Origin: Odontocerum albicorne
Lineage: Eukaryota; Arthropoda; Insecta; Trichoptera; Odontoceridae
Direction of reading: 5' to 3'
NCBI GenBank assembly: GCA_949825065.1
Contig: OX463856.1
Location: 20,766,632-20,830,631, forward strand
DNA length: 64,000 nucleotides
In this document: in pieces, positions 44,099-54,744 of the stretch
How the letters are laid out: the number at the start of each line of letters is the position of its first letter
Numbering within the stretch: position 1 is the first letter of the stretch
Program-made: the position numbers and the translations under genes
The notes under the pieces: generated by a model
Seen by the model: only the letters and a program-made list of their open reading frames with translations
Database searches by the model: none
Told to the model about the DNA's origin: nothing

Positions 44099-44590
44099 CA
44101 ATTCATCAAATATTACTTAATATTAATATTACTTTTACAATATTAAAACAGATTTTAACCAATCGAGAAACATAATAATAATAAATGGAGAACATCCAGA
44201 ATACAGAAACACCCAAATAGCCATAAATAACACGCGAATAGCCATACATTTAAAACTATCAATTCATCACATATTGCGCTATACTATTATTACTGCGAGT
44301 GTTAAAATATCAAAATAATCACTGATATTGGCTTTTACCAATCGAGAAACAGAATATAAATACATTAAGTGCAGTGCACAGCTTCAGAAACACCGAAATA
44401 GCCATAAATTTAAAACCATAAATTCATCAAATAGTGAGCTTTATTAATACTCGTATTACTTTTACAATAACAAAATATCATTTACTAAAACATTGGCTTA
44501 AACTAATCGAGAAATATATTATAAATATCAAATATACGTTAATGGGGTATCGTGCACAGCTTCAAAATTACCCAAATAACAAAAAATGTT
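44099..44590. repeat. ~160-bp tandem repeat, 3 diverged copies
   Basis: CAATTCATCAAATATT at 44099, CAATTCATCACATATT at 44260 and AAATTCATCAAATAGT at 44420; within each copy AATCGAGAAACA and AGAAACACCCAAATAGCC-type landmarks follow in the same order. Confidence 0.75.
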
Positions 44591-44884
44591 AAAAAATATT
44601 GAACTTAAACAAATGAATGAATGAGGTGTTCTCCTTTACAATCCCAAACAAACTTTTATTTGTTGGCTAGAACTTTGATGCATACATGGTCTATTTATTG
44701 CGTGTGCTAGACTAAAAGGAAGGAAAAAGCCTTTGGCTAAAAAACAAAAACGTTTTCTTTGCAGCACACATAAATCTCTCGAGGCCAAACCCACAAGGAT
44801 TGTGCCTACAGCATTTTCTTTTCCACATGGTTTCATAAGTTGGAAGGGGGGAAATTCTTCCTGATGTTTTAAACTGTTTATTTA

Positions 44885-44995
44885 TATCGCGGCCTCGTTG
44901 ACCAAGTTGGTAAGATGGTTAACTTCCATTTGGGGGTTTCGGATTTGACGTTCGATGAAATTTAAAAAAAAAGGATCAAGCTCTGCTGAAAAAAT
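44885..44995 (+). repeat. SINE-A head and start of body
   Basis: GCGGCCTCGTTGACCAAGTT, GGTAAGATGGTTAACTTCCA (A box), GGATTTGACGTTCGATGAAA (B box region), AAAAAGGATCAAGCTCTG. Tail not present. Confidence 0.6.
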
Positions 44996-44999
44996 CGTA

Positions 45000-45420
45000 T
45001 GGTAGCAATATTAGCACACGTTAAAAAGAGCGATACCGATAGTATCGTCAATATGGACGATAGTGAATAGCGAGTTATATGACTACTCTAGTGGTTTTAG
45101 AAAACTTGAAGGTCAAAGACAATGTTGTCTCCCAGCCACGATTTTCAACGTATGCAAATACCGATGCGGAAATGATGACAAATACAAATGAATCATCGAC
45201 CCCCTTAGACAAGTTACAATAATAAAATGCCTATCAACCAACGGCCTCCTAAGACAAGTTAATAAAATGCCTATCAACCAACGAAGTTGTAGTCTTTTAG
45301 TCTCATTATCAATTTAGGTCTCTATAAAATATTTCTGGTTGATTGGAAGATACTGTCGTTTGGAAATTAGCCCGCAATGTTAAACTGTAAACAATAAGCA
45401 ACATAAAATCTACATGATCA
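45000..45420. other. Unassigned, with a SINE-A body fragment
   Basis: 45325-45365 (ATTTCTGGTTGATTGGAAGA) is SINE-A body. ATGCCTATCAACCAACG occurs twice (45229, 45268) as a short tandem duplication. No gene. Confidence 0.4.
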
Positions 45421-45424
45421 TGAA

Positions 45425-45565
45425 TTCCCTGAACTAACTAACTTCTTCCAACCAGCCAAAAATATGTTATAAAGGCCTTAAGTGAAAACCAGACCGGAGT
45501 ATTTTTTATAAAATTATCTGGGTTCCCATGAAAATGGAGCCCACAACCCCCAGGGTCTAAACATT
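45425..45565 (-). repeat. SINE-A body and head
   Basis: TTCTTCCAACCAGCCAAAAA, GGCCTTAAGTGAAAACCAGA and CACAACCCCCAGGGTCTAAA reproduce the body and head of SINE-A in reverse orientation. Confidence 0.65.
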
Positions 45566-45639
45566 AACCGTTTTTTGTTTTAAATAAGTTTTTAATCTAA
45601 AAAACATTAAACTTTATAAAAAGGCTTGACTCCGGTTAC

Positions 45640-45830
45640 ATTTTGAAATGAAATACCAAATAAAAGTAATTTTTGTATATATTATTGAGTGGACAGTAAA
45701 TTTTTCAAAGGGAACAAGTGAGAGAGCCAATAGAAAATGGTGCCTTACAAACCAGCTAGAGAGCCTTGTAACGCCTCAGCCTGAAATGGAAAAAAACGTT
45801 AAGCAATATGATGCAGTAAACGCTGGAGTC
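45640..45830 (+). other. 63-codon open frame, unrecognised
   Basis: Reads TSERANRKWCLTNQLESLVT and EMEKNVKQYDAVNAGVDD. Position before retrotransposon-like repeats suggests a reverse transcriptase tail, but I could not match a motif. Confidence 0.2.
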
Positions 45831-46085
45831 GATGACTGAAAATACGTGGCGTAGGATAGGATGTCGGCTTTAGACCCCTATGGTATGTTACTTCAATGGA
45901 CTTGAATTGGTTGAATACAACACATAACCATTGAAAATATCCGTGTCCTAGTTTGTCGATGACTGAAAATACGTGGCGTAGGATAGGATGTCGGCTTTAG
46001 ACCCCTATGGTATGTTACTTCAATGGACTTGAATTGGTTGAATACAACACATAACCATTGAAAATATCCGTGTCCTAGTTTGTCT
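45831..46085. repeat. Perfect 127-bp tandem duplication
   Basis: 45831-45957 and 45958-46084 are identical base for base (start GATGACTGAAAATACGTGGC). A third, strongly diverged relative (GTTTGAGTTGATTGAATATG) may lie at about 46286-46395, beyond a SINE. Perfect identity marks a very recent duplication or an assembly artefact. Confidence 0.95.
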
Positions 46086-46094
46086 GACAATTTT

Positions 46095-46265
46095 CTTTCA
46101 GCCCAGTGGCTGTGAATTTGATCCCCGAAGATAAAAAGAAAATAGGATCAAGTCGGGTTTTCACTAGAGGTATTTTTTACACATATTTGGTTAGTTGGGA
46201 GAGATTGCTACATGTCAATTAGTCTACCAGGTTGTACTGTACATGACGAAAAGATTACACAATAC
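46095..46265 (+). repeat. SINE-A copy
   Basis: GTGAATTTGATCCCCGAAGA (B box), GGGTTTTCACTAGAGGTATT, TTGGTTAGTTGGGAGAGATT, GCTACATGTCAATTAGTCTA, CCAGGTTGTACTGTACATGA and ACACAATACAATACGATGC (5-bp repeat tail) in family order. Confidence 0.78.
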
Positions 46266-46269
46266 AATA

Positions 46270-46785
46270 CGATGCAGTAAGAATACGACTCAATGGCTAA
46301 AGATATATGGAACCTGAAAGGAAGTTGAGTAAAGAACTCTGTTGTATTTCATGCCGACGGGTTTGAGTTGATTGAATATGACAAAAAATCCACAGGATGG
46401 GTTTTAAGAACTTTCCTTTTATTAATGTTTCAGATTTCCATGGACCGGAACGTTTATAAATAGGTAGAATGATAAGTTATTCTTAATTAGAATATTTATT
46501 TACACATTACTTTGTTAAATTTATTTCATGATTTATTGAAACATAAACGACACTTTATTTTTTTACATACCAAATTTATAGTTAAAAAATTAAATATAAA
46601 GTTTCAACATATTAAAAGAAATCTTATAATTTAAGATACAAATTTGTATATTTAGGTTTTCTTTTGGTTGTATATGGGACATCTGGTGAATTTATTGACT
46701 TGCAGATTTTTTTCTAACCCACCTGCTCATTTCGAAACAATAAACTGTTTAAATCCATGACTGATTTTACGAAAAAAAATTTCAT
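46270..46785. other. Intergenic, no gene seen
   Basis: AT-rich. Contains the possible diverged third copy of the 127-bp repeat at 46286-46395. Confidence 0.4.
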
Positions 46786-46789
46786 TTTA

Positions 46790-47150
46790 ATTCAAAGGAA
46801 AAAAAAACAATCATGATCAATCTCTAAAAAATAACGGTAGAAGTAGAGGAAAGGAGTTTGTTCAAGGATAAGGAAGAAAAACAAAATAAAATGCGGATCA
46901 AAGGTTATTCTGAGAAACGTAATATTTTTTAAATTCTTTCTTAAACTTAAATAATGATGGTACACGTCTTGTAAATCTTGGAAGTTCGTTACATAGTTGC
47001 GCTGAGTGTACTGTAAAATAAAGTATTGTGCATCGGTATACAAAAGAGTCTCTCATTGTCAAATTTAAGAAAACGTCATGGTACGTCTTTCAAAAAACAA
47101 TGCGTCTAAATACCTAATACAATAATGTAATTTGTGGAACAATAAAGTAA
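46790..47150 (-). pseudogene. Jockey/CR1-like reverse transcriptase C-terminus, copy 1
   Basis: A clean minus-strand frame reads MRDSFVYRCTILYFTVHSAQ, LCNELPRFTRRVPSLFKFKK, EFKKYYVSQNNL, stop. TVH-x-A-x-x-LWN-x-LP followed by a basic F-K-x-x-LK-x-Y helix is the standard C-terminus of jockey/CR1-type elements. Copies 2 and 3 lie at 47.9 and 58.9 kb. The polymerase domain is missing. C/T-rich 3' sequence follows on the minus strand. Confidence 0.62.
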
Positions 47151-47639
47151 TTATTATAAAATATTATCTAGAGTTCCACTAACTTTAAGCTGAAATCATT
47201 GATAAATTCTACAGAATTCGTTTAGAAAGTTTCGAAGCAATTTGTTTGAGCGATTCCTGTAGTTTTAAATTATTACGAAAACTTGAATAAACAAATAAAC
47301 AATTTTTTTTTTGTTTTCACCGTTTTGATAATGCTGTGCCACAACTAATGTTATAATGTAATGCCGTTTGAGAAACGCGCAAGCTTTGCGTTGCGTCAAG
47401 TTTCAAAGGCAAGCTATATTTGATTCTATGTCATCTCGCAAAAGGGGCATAATCCTTTTGGTATCCTGATATTTGACACTTAGTCATACAAACAAAGCAC
47501 ACCTCCTTTTATCCTTATACCTCTGTTCCCTTAACTGACTTTTTGATATCCTTTAGTAGAAAACAAACAAAGTTGGGAATTGGTTGAGCTTTGTCATTCA
47601 TTTTACCGAACTCTAGAATATTTTTCAATTTATTTTAAA

Positions 47640-47812
47640 ATTACTCGGGGTTTGCGGGGTTGGTGATCAGATTTTTCAAAAAAAGGTATAATTTTGGATT
47701 TCACTTAATGCTTGTTTATCACCTTCCTGATTGATTAGAACATATTGCCACATGGTAATAAACTCAGGTTGTATTATATACAACCAAAGTGTAATATAAT
47801 ACAATAGGAAGT
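47640..47812 (+). repeat. SINE-A copy
   Basis: TAATTTTGGATTTCACTTAA, TTCCTGATTGATTAGAACAT, ATTGCCACATGGTAATAAAC, TCAGGTTGTATTATATACAA and TATAATACAATAG tail match the family; head is degraded (GGGGTTTGCGGGGTTGGTGA). Confidence 0.75.
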
Positions 47813-47889
47813 TTAAAAGGTGCCTAAAATTATTTTTGTTTCATCAGGAATATAATATCAAGAACTAAATCGGTCCAATATTTCGACAA

Positions 47890-48240
47890 AAATGTTAAGC
47901 GTCTTACCGGTCAACTCCACTTAAGCGGAGATAGCTTCTTGGCATTTTGTCGTCCATCACTGTCCATGCCGTTAAACTCTGGAACCAATTAACAAATGGT
48001 AAAAAGCTTATATTCCTATTGGCTTGCTTCAAAAAGTAACCTAAAAATCATGATATCTTTCTTCAATGGCATACTCATATTTTGTCTATCCCTATTCACT
48101 ATTCCCCAGTATATTTTTCTTTCCCTTTTACTTCCCTCTCCAAGTCATCAGGGATTTCAAAAAAGAATGTTTTGCATTTTTTTCTTATCATTTCTCTTTT
48201 ATTTTTGTGATTATTTATAATTTGTAATAACTCTACTTAA
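47890..48240 (+). pseudogene. Jockey/CR1-like reverse transcriptase C-terminus, copy 2
   Basis: The plus strand reads GILSSITVHAVKLWNQLTNG then KKLIFLLACFKK and a stop. TVHAVKLWNQL aligns with TVHSAQLCNEL (46.9 kb) and TVHAGRLWKQL (58.9 kb). Pyrimidine-rich sequence follows (TTTCTTTCCCTTTTACTTCC), like copy 3. Truncated 5'. Confidence 0.58.
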
Positions 48241-48344
48241 AATTGTTAATTATGGTTCCTACTTTTCTAAAATACATTTATATATTTTTTTGAAAAATAA
48301 GAAATAGCTCGATGTAACCTTTGCTTTAAACGTTTGTAACCTAT

Positions 48345-48440
48345 CGACCTTCAATTGAGATAACATGATTTACCCCTGTCTGGTTATCTGAAAGAAATTG
48401 CCGCGAGGCAATAAGCTCACCGAGTGTACACATTTTTCGG
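48345..48440 (+). repeat. SINE-A tail fragment
   Basis: CTGTCTGGTTATCTGAAAGA, AATTGCCGCGAGGCAATAAG and CTCACCGAGTGTACA match the body/tail of the family. Confidence 0.6.
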
Positions 48441-48444
48441 TATT

Positions 48445-49105
48445 CGCCGTTTTTGAAGTTTCCTCCAGGCCTTGGGTCAATCTCTTAACGCCTTAAAAAT
48501 AAACTATGTATTTCGATAGTTAAAAGCTGTCCTTTAATTGGATTGTTCACGGCTAAGACAGACCAATCTGTATGTAGTCGTTATAAGGTTTCTCTGTATT
48601 CTTTATGCAGCTTATTGAAATTGCCAACAAAACCGCAAATGTCTCCAATATTTTAATGATTTTTATTGCGAAATATGTTTATCAATTTATTGAAAAATTT
48701 CATACAAATACATTTGGTGGCTTTTTTTTTTTGACACAACTAACCACTTTTCAATTCATAATTATTATCTTTGTCCATGACCGTTCCTTAAAATTGTCAT
48801 AAATAATATTTGTGAAATAGGAACAAACATTAAAATATATGATATATATGAATTTATGACTTTTATTTCTTAAAAGTCGACCAAAAACGTGAAACATATC
48901 TGATGATCCAGAAAGATTGTTACAAAGTTGAACCAAGTGAACCGAAAATATATTTTCTTATCAACGACATTAAAAACGGATATTTCAAGTAGAAGTTAAT
49001 TTTATCAGCCTTTATCGCATATTCATTTATTTAACACTTTCACACGATCGCCATGGCGGATGTATTGCTTTAAAGCAATTTTATCCAATTTATTATCATA
49101 TGTTT
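48445..49105. other. Intergenic, no gene seen
   Basis: AT-rich with short overlapping frames on both strands (48605-48936); nothing recognisable. Confidence 0.4.
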
Positions 49106-49107
49106 CA

Positions 49108-49370
49108 TAATTATTATGGGTATGTACCCATGACCGTGTCTTGAACGTAATTACTATGGATATGTACCCATGACCGTGTCTTAAACGTAATTATTATGGA
49201 TATGTACCCATGACCGTGTCTTGAACGTAATTATTATGGATATGTACCCATGACCGTGTCTTGAACGTAATTATTATGAATATGTACCCATGATCGTGTA
49301 TTGAACGTAGTACATGAAAATATTATGGATATGTACCCATGACCGTGTCTTGAACGTAGTACATGAAAAT
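49108..49370. repeat. 40-bp tandem array, 6 copies
   Basis: TAATTATTATGGATATGTAC then CCATGACCGTGTCTTGAACG at 49108, 49148, 49188, 49228, 49268 and, after a TAGTACATGAAAA insertion, about 49320. The last two units share that insertion at their 3' side. Confidence 0.92.
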
Positions 49371-49374
49371 ATTA

Positions 49375-50125
49375 TTTGAGTAAAACTTACAATTAAACTA
49401 ACAATTAAAATAATCGATAAACTCTAAGAAAGTAGGGATGAGAAAAGAGTTGTACGGAAGTAAATGACGAGGAATATTTCAAGTTGAAACATGCCTAAGT
49501 TTTTTAACAAATTCGAACCAAGAACCAGGAAGATCTTAACAAATTCGAACCAAGTTAACCACAAAAAGTGATACGTAGAATTATTTATAAAACATTAATA
49601 TACAAAGGTTTCTCATGTCATCATATCGAAGGAGAGTCCATTACAAAAAAGAAGATATAAAATTGTTTAAATAAATTTATTTCACAAAAGTATTTAAGAA
49701 AGCAAATACGCAATTTTGTGTATTAAATCAAAGCTTTTCTACCAGGAACAGAGTACTTGAGTTCCAAGTTAACCCTCGGGAAACGGTTTGTTGAGGGAAA
49801 ATGAATTATTGTTTTGCAAGTCTAACAAAGCGAACAAATGTTTTGTTGGCTCCGTCTTCCGATTCTATTGAAAATTTCATCTGATTTTGATATACATTCT
49901 TAAAAAAAATCCGCTTTTTTGTATGAAAATGGAAATTTATAGCGGAGAAATTTTGATACATTTCTCGCTTTGGTATTTACAATTCTCACTCTCAGGATTA
50001 TGCATACATTTTTTAAATATTTCATTTCACAAAAGATACAAAAATTGTTATACATATTGTATATATAATTCATTTACTCATTTTACGTTTGATATAGATT
50101 AAACCCGATTACATCAAATAACAAG
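49375..50125. other. Intergenic, no gene seen
   Basis: TTAACAAATTCGAACCAAG is duplicated near 49504 and 49536. A 71-codon frame at 49887-50102 is rich in aromatic residues, as AT-rich chance frames are. Confidence 0.4.
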
Positions 50126-50129
50126 TTTT

Positions 50130-50390
50130 TTTTATTGCAAGTCTAAATATAATGTAATGACAAAAGTAACTTTGTGTACGTTCAATACAATAAACAACTG
50201 ATACTCGTGCTTCCCTATGCAATGGTTCAGTTATGCTTTCAAATTGTATTAAGGATTTTGATTCTTAATTTATCCCTTAATTTATGGAAAGTATAGATAT
50301 TGGAAAATTTATTCAAAAAGGACACGTACGTATGGTGATTGATGCTCAGAATAGCTCATTTCGTAAATACGCCACCGAAAACACTCTTAA
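50130..50390 (+). repeat. Dispersed repeat D, copy 1
   Basis: TGGTTCAGTTATGCTTTCAA, AATTTATGGAAAGTATAGAT, ATTGGAAAATTTATTCAAAA and GTATGGTGATTGATGCTCAG align with 55600-55860 in the same order. Family unknown. Confidence 0.45.
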
Positions 50391-50394
50391 TTTA

Positions 50395-52400
50395 CGAAGA
50401 CGTAACTAATTGTCCGGTACATTGAATGAAAGTTTGTCAATCAACAAAGGTTTTGCTATTTATCCTGTTTGCAATTTCAACATATATAAACAGGTGCGTA
50501 GATCTCTTCAACGCTTAAGTAGTCAAATTCGAGTAAAATCAATAAAAAATATGTGGGTACATTCCATAACAATACCAAAAAACTGGTTTCATAAAAAAAT
50601 GGTGAGTTTCTTTTACAAGTGTTTCAATTTGCAGGTATCCAAAATGGTAAGCTCTGAATTTTATATCTTCAGGCAATATTGGTCAATAGGAAAATGTATA
50701 TCAATAACTGCCAGAACTCTGGTTATTGTGTTCATTGTTTCTTGACTTGATAACATCCATACATTACTTAACACCGACCCGAATCAAAGTTGCTTCTTTT
50801 TTTTTTCATTCGTATGGTACTTTACAATACATCTGAACTGATGATTCAGGTGTACTGAAGGGTGTGATTGGATGATAATATTGTCTCCGTCCTAAATAAT
50901 GAAGATTTTAGGTATGCAACCACTGGAGTAGACACGGAGGGCATTCAATAGTACATAATAGCACGTGTTGGCAATACTGCCCCACACGTGAAGAGATAAC
51001 ACTTGAGTGTCAAGTGTAGTGGGTGAGTAATAAGTTGAGATTTAGTATGTACGAGTATCATTAACAAACAAACTCTTTTACTAAACTGGGACAAATCAGG
51101 CCACAGAGTTCATTCTTCATTCACATGCAAAAGAAGAATACAAATCACTGAATGTCATAGTCTATGCGACACTTGTTGCAGTGTCCAAAGAGTCCGTTGT
51201 CTTGCATCGAGGAGGACTTGATCGGTGGAACGCCCAGTGCTATCCATGTGACAGAATTCTTAATGCCTTTGACACAAAAAGAAAGAGTGAATTTTACTCT
51301 AACTCATTTCACATTTACACTTTAATCTTTACAACAGCACATATGCACACTCAAAACCTTCACAAATGCGTAAGTATGTTATATGCGTACGATTGACAAT
51401 CTCTCTTGATCGAGTATGATTGTCTTGAAAACGCTTAGGTTTGCATAAGTTTATTGTTTGAAAACTGTTACACTTGAGCAAGCACAGAATTCCAATGGTA
51501 AAGAAATTATGGATTCGAAGACGATCGACAAGTTTTATCTGTTGCAGCCTTTCATTAGGTTGTTATTTTACATATGGCTATTTTTGTATTATCTAATAGC
51601 ACGTAAAGTTTATAATTAGCAGCGTAGAGGTACAGAAAAAAACATAAATTTAGAGATGAAACCAGTTGGGAAGTGAATTCGCCAGGGATTGAAACCTAGG
51701 TACTCGCTTGCTAAGTGTGAAAGCCAATCTTGAGACTACGACCGTCAACGATCCTAGGATAAGCATTCATTATACCATATTCATAAAGAATTCATATTAT
51801 ATTTTAAATGTTCTCGTGAAATGGTTAATTTTCTTTCATTTCTCTCATCTCTGTTGAAAGCATGTTGAATATTTTTGCTGCCAGATAAATAAAGCTACTG
51901 CATTCATGTTCTCTATTTCCGAAATGGAAGGGTAATTGTGTTTTCTTGCAGTAGGGTTGACTGGTGTACATCTGGAGTCATAATATTTCTAAACAGATTT
52001 GAACTACAGTCTTCTACTCTTTTGTAGTGTTTGGAGAAATTTAGGCAATTTTGATCAGTAAATACACCTTTAAATTGTTAAAAATATGTAACATAGTTCC
52101 ATTAGTGTTATCCATTCACTATTTAGATGATCTATGTGACTTATTTAGTGTCCTGTTTTCTAGCCCGAAGATTGCGCGTTTAACATTACCAGGCCTCGTA
52201 GTGGAGGAACATCTCGCTATTCCAACGTCAATTTAGTTAGAATCGAAGCTGTGTCATGGACATTTCGTAAATATCTTTTTTTTTCTCCTCTTTAAATGAG
52301 TGAGCTATTGCACACCAACAAATTTATCAGCTACACCGGTGTACTGTATTCGATGGCACACCTGAAATTAGACGATCGGAGCACACCGGCATGTTTTGTT
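50395..52400. other. Intergenic; no gene supported
   Basis: A 111-codon frame at 50410-50745 and a 71-codon frame at 51181-51396 have no recognisable motif. 51660-51745 on the minus strand contains a tRNA-like B box (AGGTTTCAATCCCTGG) and may be a degraded SINE head. Confidence 0.35.
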
Positions 52401-52404
52401 TCTT

Positions 52405-52598
52405 TTTTAAGGAATATATATGATCGAAGTTAAAGGTATTCTTATATCTCCAAATACTTATACAAACATGAAAATCTATGTCAATTAAAAAAATTCTATG
52501 TCGTTCAAGGGGGGTAACGCAGTGCAGGCATCGAACCAAAGACCTTCCGTACGAAATACCAGTCTGTTACCGCGCTGCCATGCCCCTCGTACACAACA
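52405..52598 (-). repeat. SINE-B copy, full length
   Basis: Minus strand: GAGGGGCATGGCAGCGCGGT, AACAGACTGGTATTTCGTAC, GGTCTTTGGTTCGATGCCTG (B box), CACTGCGTTACCCCCC, then GTATTTGGAGATATAAGAAT and TCGATCATATATATTCC tail. It aligns end to end with 22943-23110. Confidence 0.78.
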
Positions 52599-52599
52599 C

Positions 52600-53105
52600 T
52601 ACATTTAAAGCCGAATTAGTTACTATCATAAATCAGAAGACCTACGAAGGTTTCTTTGTAGTTAGTCTTCCACTAGTAAATTTTCTTCAGTTTTCTTACC
52701 AAAAGTCCAAATTCACAATACTCAATTTCTCTAAACGCCAATTAAAAAAAGTTGAAAAAAAAACTAATAAAAAAAGTTGAAAATAAATACAGGCCAAAGG
52801 TCGATCACTGACCAACGTAATTTAATATAATATTATCTCAAATGAGATGATACTAAAATATATTTAGAATTAAAATAACTAAAAAAATAAATGCACTACA
52901 CTAGGAAGCACTTGGAGACAACCCTTTCATAAAGTTATATCAAAATTAATGATTATACACATATATTAACACTACGCCCATACACAACACTCCACCTTAA
53001 GCCAAATGCATAACTATCACACATCGGAAGATCTAAAAAAAGTTTTTTTTGTAGTTCGTCTTCCGTGGTAAATTTTCTACGGTTTTCTTATCAAATACAT
53101 TATTT
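52600..53105. repeat. Two-copy hairpin-bearing direct repeat
   Basis: 52600-52700 (ATAAATCAGAAGACCTACGA...TTTGTAGTTAGTCTTCCACT) and 52985-53085 (CACATCGGAAGATCTAAAAA...TTTGTAGTTCGTCTTCCGTG) are diverged direct copies about 385 bases apart. In both, GAAGACCTAC and GTAGTTAGTCTTC form an imperfect stem. Confidence 0.5.
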
Positions 53106-53109
53106 ACAA

Positions 53110-53635
53110 CATTTGTAGACGCGGGAAAGTGCTTAATATATTCAATTTAACTTATATCAATATTTATTTTGTAATATTTTTAAGTTGTAAATAATAGTGA
53201 ATTTGAATCCCGAGTTAATGCGCCGCGCCATTGAGAAAAGTTTGCTTTCCGAACGGCGCTGTATATATTGGACTTTTATTAATTTTTACTCAAATATTAT
53301 TATTGATTCTCCTTGGAACCCATTTTTTTACATTAATCTTTTATTACCAGCACCCACACTTTATTACATCCATACAATAATAATATTTTACGGTAAATTT
53401 TGATATTCTGTGAATAAATAAGTTCAAACATTTGGAATAAATTCCGCTTAAAAAAGAAGAAAATTGTAGGAAGTATTTTTTTTCTACATGCTTATAAATT
53501 TGACCATTGATATTTTTGCTCTATCAATTTGTATCCGAATCTCTGCTTCACCAATTCCATTTTCATACATTTGAATAGTATTGATGTATGTAATCGTGTG
53601 GTAAGTCTTTTGCTTCTCTTCGTTTTGGTTAGACT
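53110..53635. other. Intergenic, no gene seen
   Basis: AT-rich; the 68-codon frame at 53197-53403 has no recognisable content. Confidence 0.4.
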
Positions 53636-53639
53636 ATAC

Positions 53640-53940
53640 ATACAATACATACCATCACGTCGTGTCACTTGTGCGATAGGCAAATAGCAAAGATTTCCAT
53701 TATTTTCTATCCAAGTACAAAACTTTCGCCTCCTCAAATTTCATAGATCTCGTCATGAAAAATCTTATTTTATTTATGCTTCTTAATTTATCATCTTTTT
53801 TAATCTGGGCCACTTGATCTTGCAATGTTTTCCATGATCTACCTTTTTTACACTCGCCGTGCACCTCTTACTTGTTTACTCGCTTAATTATTAATTTCCT
53901 CAATCATTTTAATAATCATTTTGTGTATAAATATTTTTTT
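53640..53940 (-). pseudogene. Non-LTR reverse transcriptase C-terminal tail
   Basis: The minus strand reads KKGRSWKTLQDQVAQIKKDD, KLRSINKIRFFMTRSMKFEE, AKVLYLDRK, stop, WKSLLFAYRTSDTT. This is GRPRKTWLDQV...CM-x-V-EEAK-V-C-x-DR-x-x-WR-x-x-V-x-A-Y, the very C-terminus of the 3.3/19.9-kb family and the best copy of that end in the window. One stop in about 60 codons. Confidence 0.68.
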
Positions 53941-53944
53941 AATT

Positions 53945-54495
53945 TATTTAACTGTGGTAACAAATTTTTCAAGCATCGATTCTTTGAGCATAAAATTTCA
54001 TGTCCACATTAAATATGTGACTTAATTTTTCTCAAACTATTGCAGAAACACGTGTTCAATACATTTTGTAATCTCTTCTATTTTTCTCTCCGTCACTTCA
54101 TCAAAAGTCAATTCACGCTCTGAAAGATCCCTTTCAGTGTCTGAAAATTGATTAACTCCACCCGTTTTAGCCCTAAGGGGCGCATACGTCGTAACAGTGT
54201 GTAACCAAAGGTTTTGCACATAAAGTTGCCCCACGTTGTAACGCAATAAAAAAACAGTTTGTTTTTTCTCCAAATAAAAATAAATCGGCAGTGATTTTAG
54301 CCTTACTTCTTTGGTAATACATCACCATAAACCATGAAAGGGTATACCATACATACTAACCATCATACCATATATATTAAGAAGTAGGCAGAGATGATAG
54401 ATATCTACACCATTCTGCCTACAGTCATTGCCTTCTACTTTGTCAAAACTTCTTCAACAATTAATTAACTTCAATAATTCAATTTTTTCGTCTGC
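53945..54495. other. Unassigned, one open frame
   Basis: A 78-codon minus-strand frame (54037-54273) has protein-like composition (GGVNQFSDTERDLSERELTF, DEVTERKIEEITKCIEHVF) but no family I know and no neighbours that explain it. Confidence 0.25.
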
Positions 54496-54499
54496 CTAC

Positions 54500-54740
54500 C
54501 TCGTGTATTGTATTGTATTAATACATTTCACTTTTATTGTATACCGTACAACCTGGCAGGTTTATTACCAAGTGGTAATCTCTTCCAATCAACCAGAAAA
54601 CTGTTAAAGAGCCTTTAATGATAATCAGACTATAATTATTTTAAAAAATGTGGGGTCCAGCGGGAACTGAACCCGTAACATCCGAGCTGAGAGACTGGTG
54701 TCTTTCCAACTTGGCCACAGAGGTCGTTTTCCTCGATCGC
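54500..54740 (-). repeat. SINE-A, full length
   Basis: Plus-strand reading: GTATTGTATTGTATTAATAC tail, ACCGTACAACCTGGCAGGTT, TATTACCAAGTGGTAATCTC, TTCCAATCAACCAGAAAACT, then GGGGTCCAGCGGGAACTGAA, CCCGTAACATCCGAGC (inverted B box) and CCAACTTGGCCACAGAGGTC (inverted A-box side). Best example of the (AATAC)n tail. Confidence 0.85.
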
Positions 54741-54744
54741 CATT

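Noticed and set aside
49108..49370. Regular short repeats that could suggest a CRISPR array
   Set aside because: Units are contiguous with no unique spacers, there are no cas genes, and the genome is eukaryotic.
54037..54273. 78-codon minus-strand frame with acidic, protein-like composition
   Set aside because: No homology recognised, no neighbouring exon, and similar short frames arise by chance; kept only as a note.
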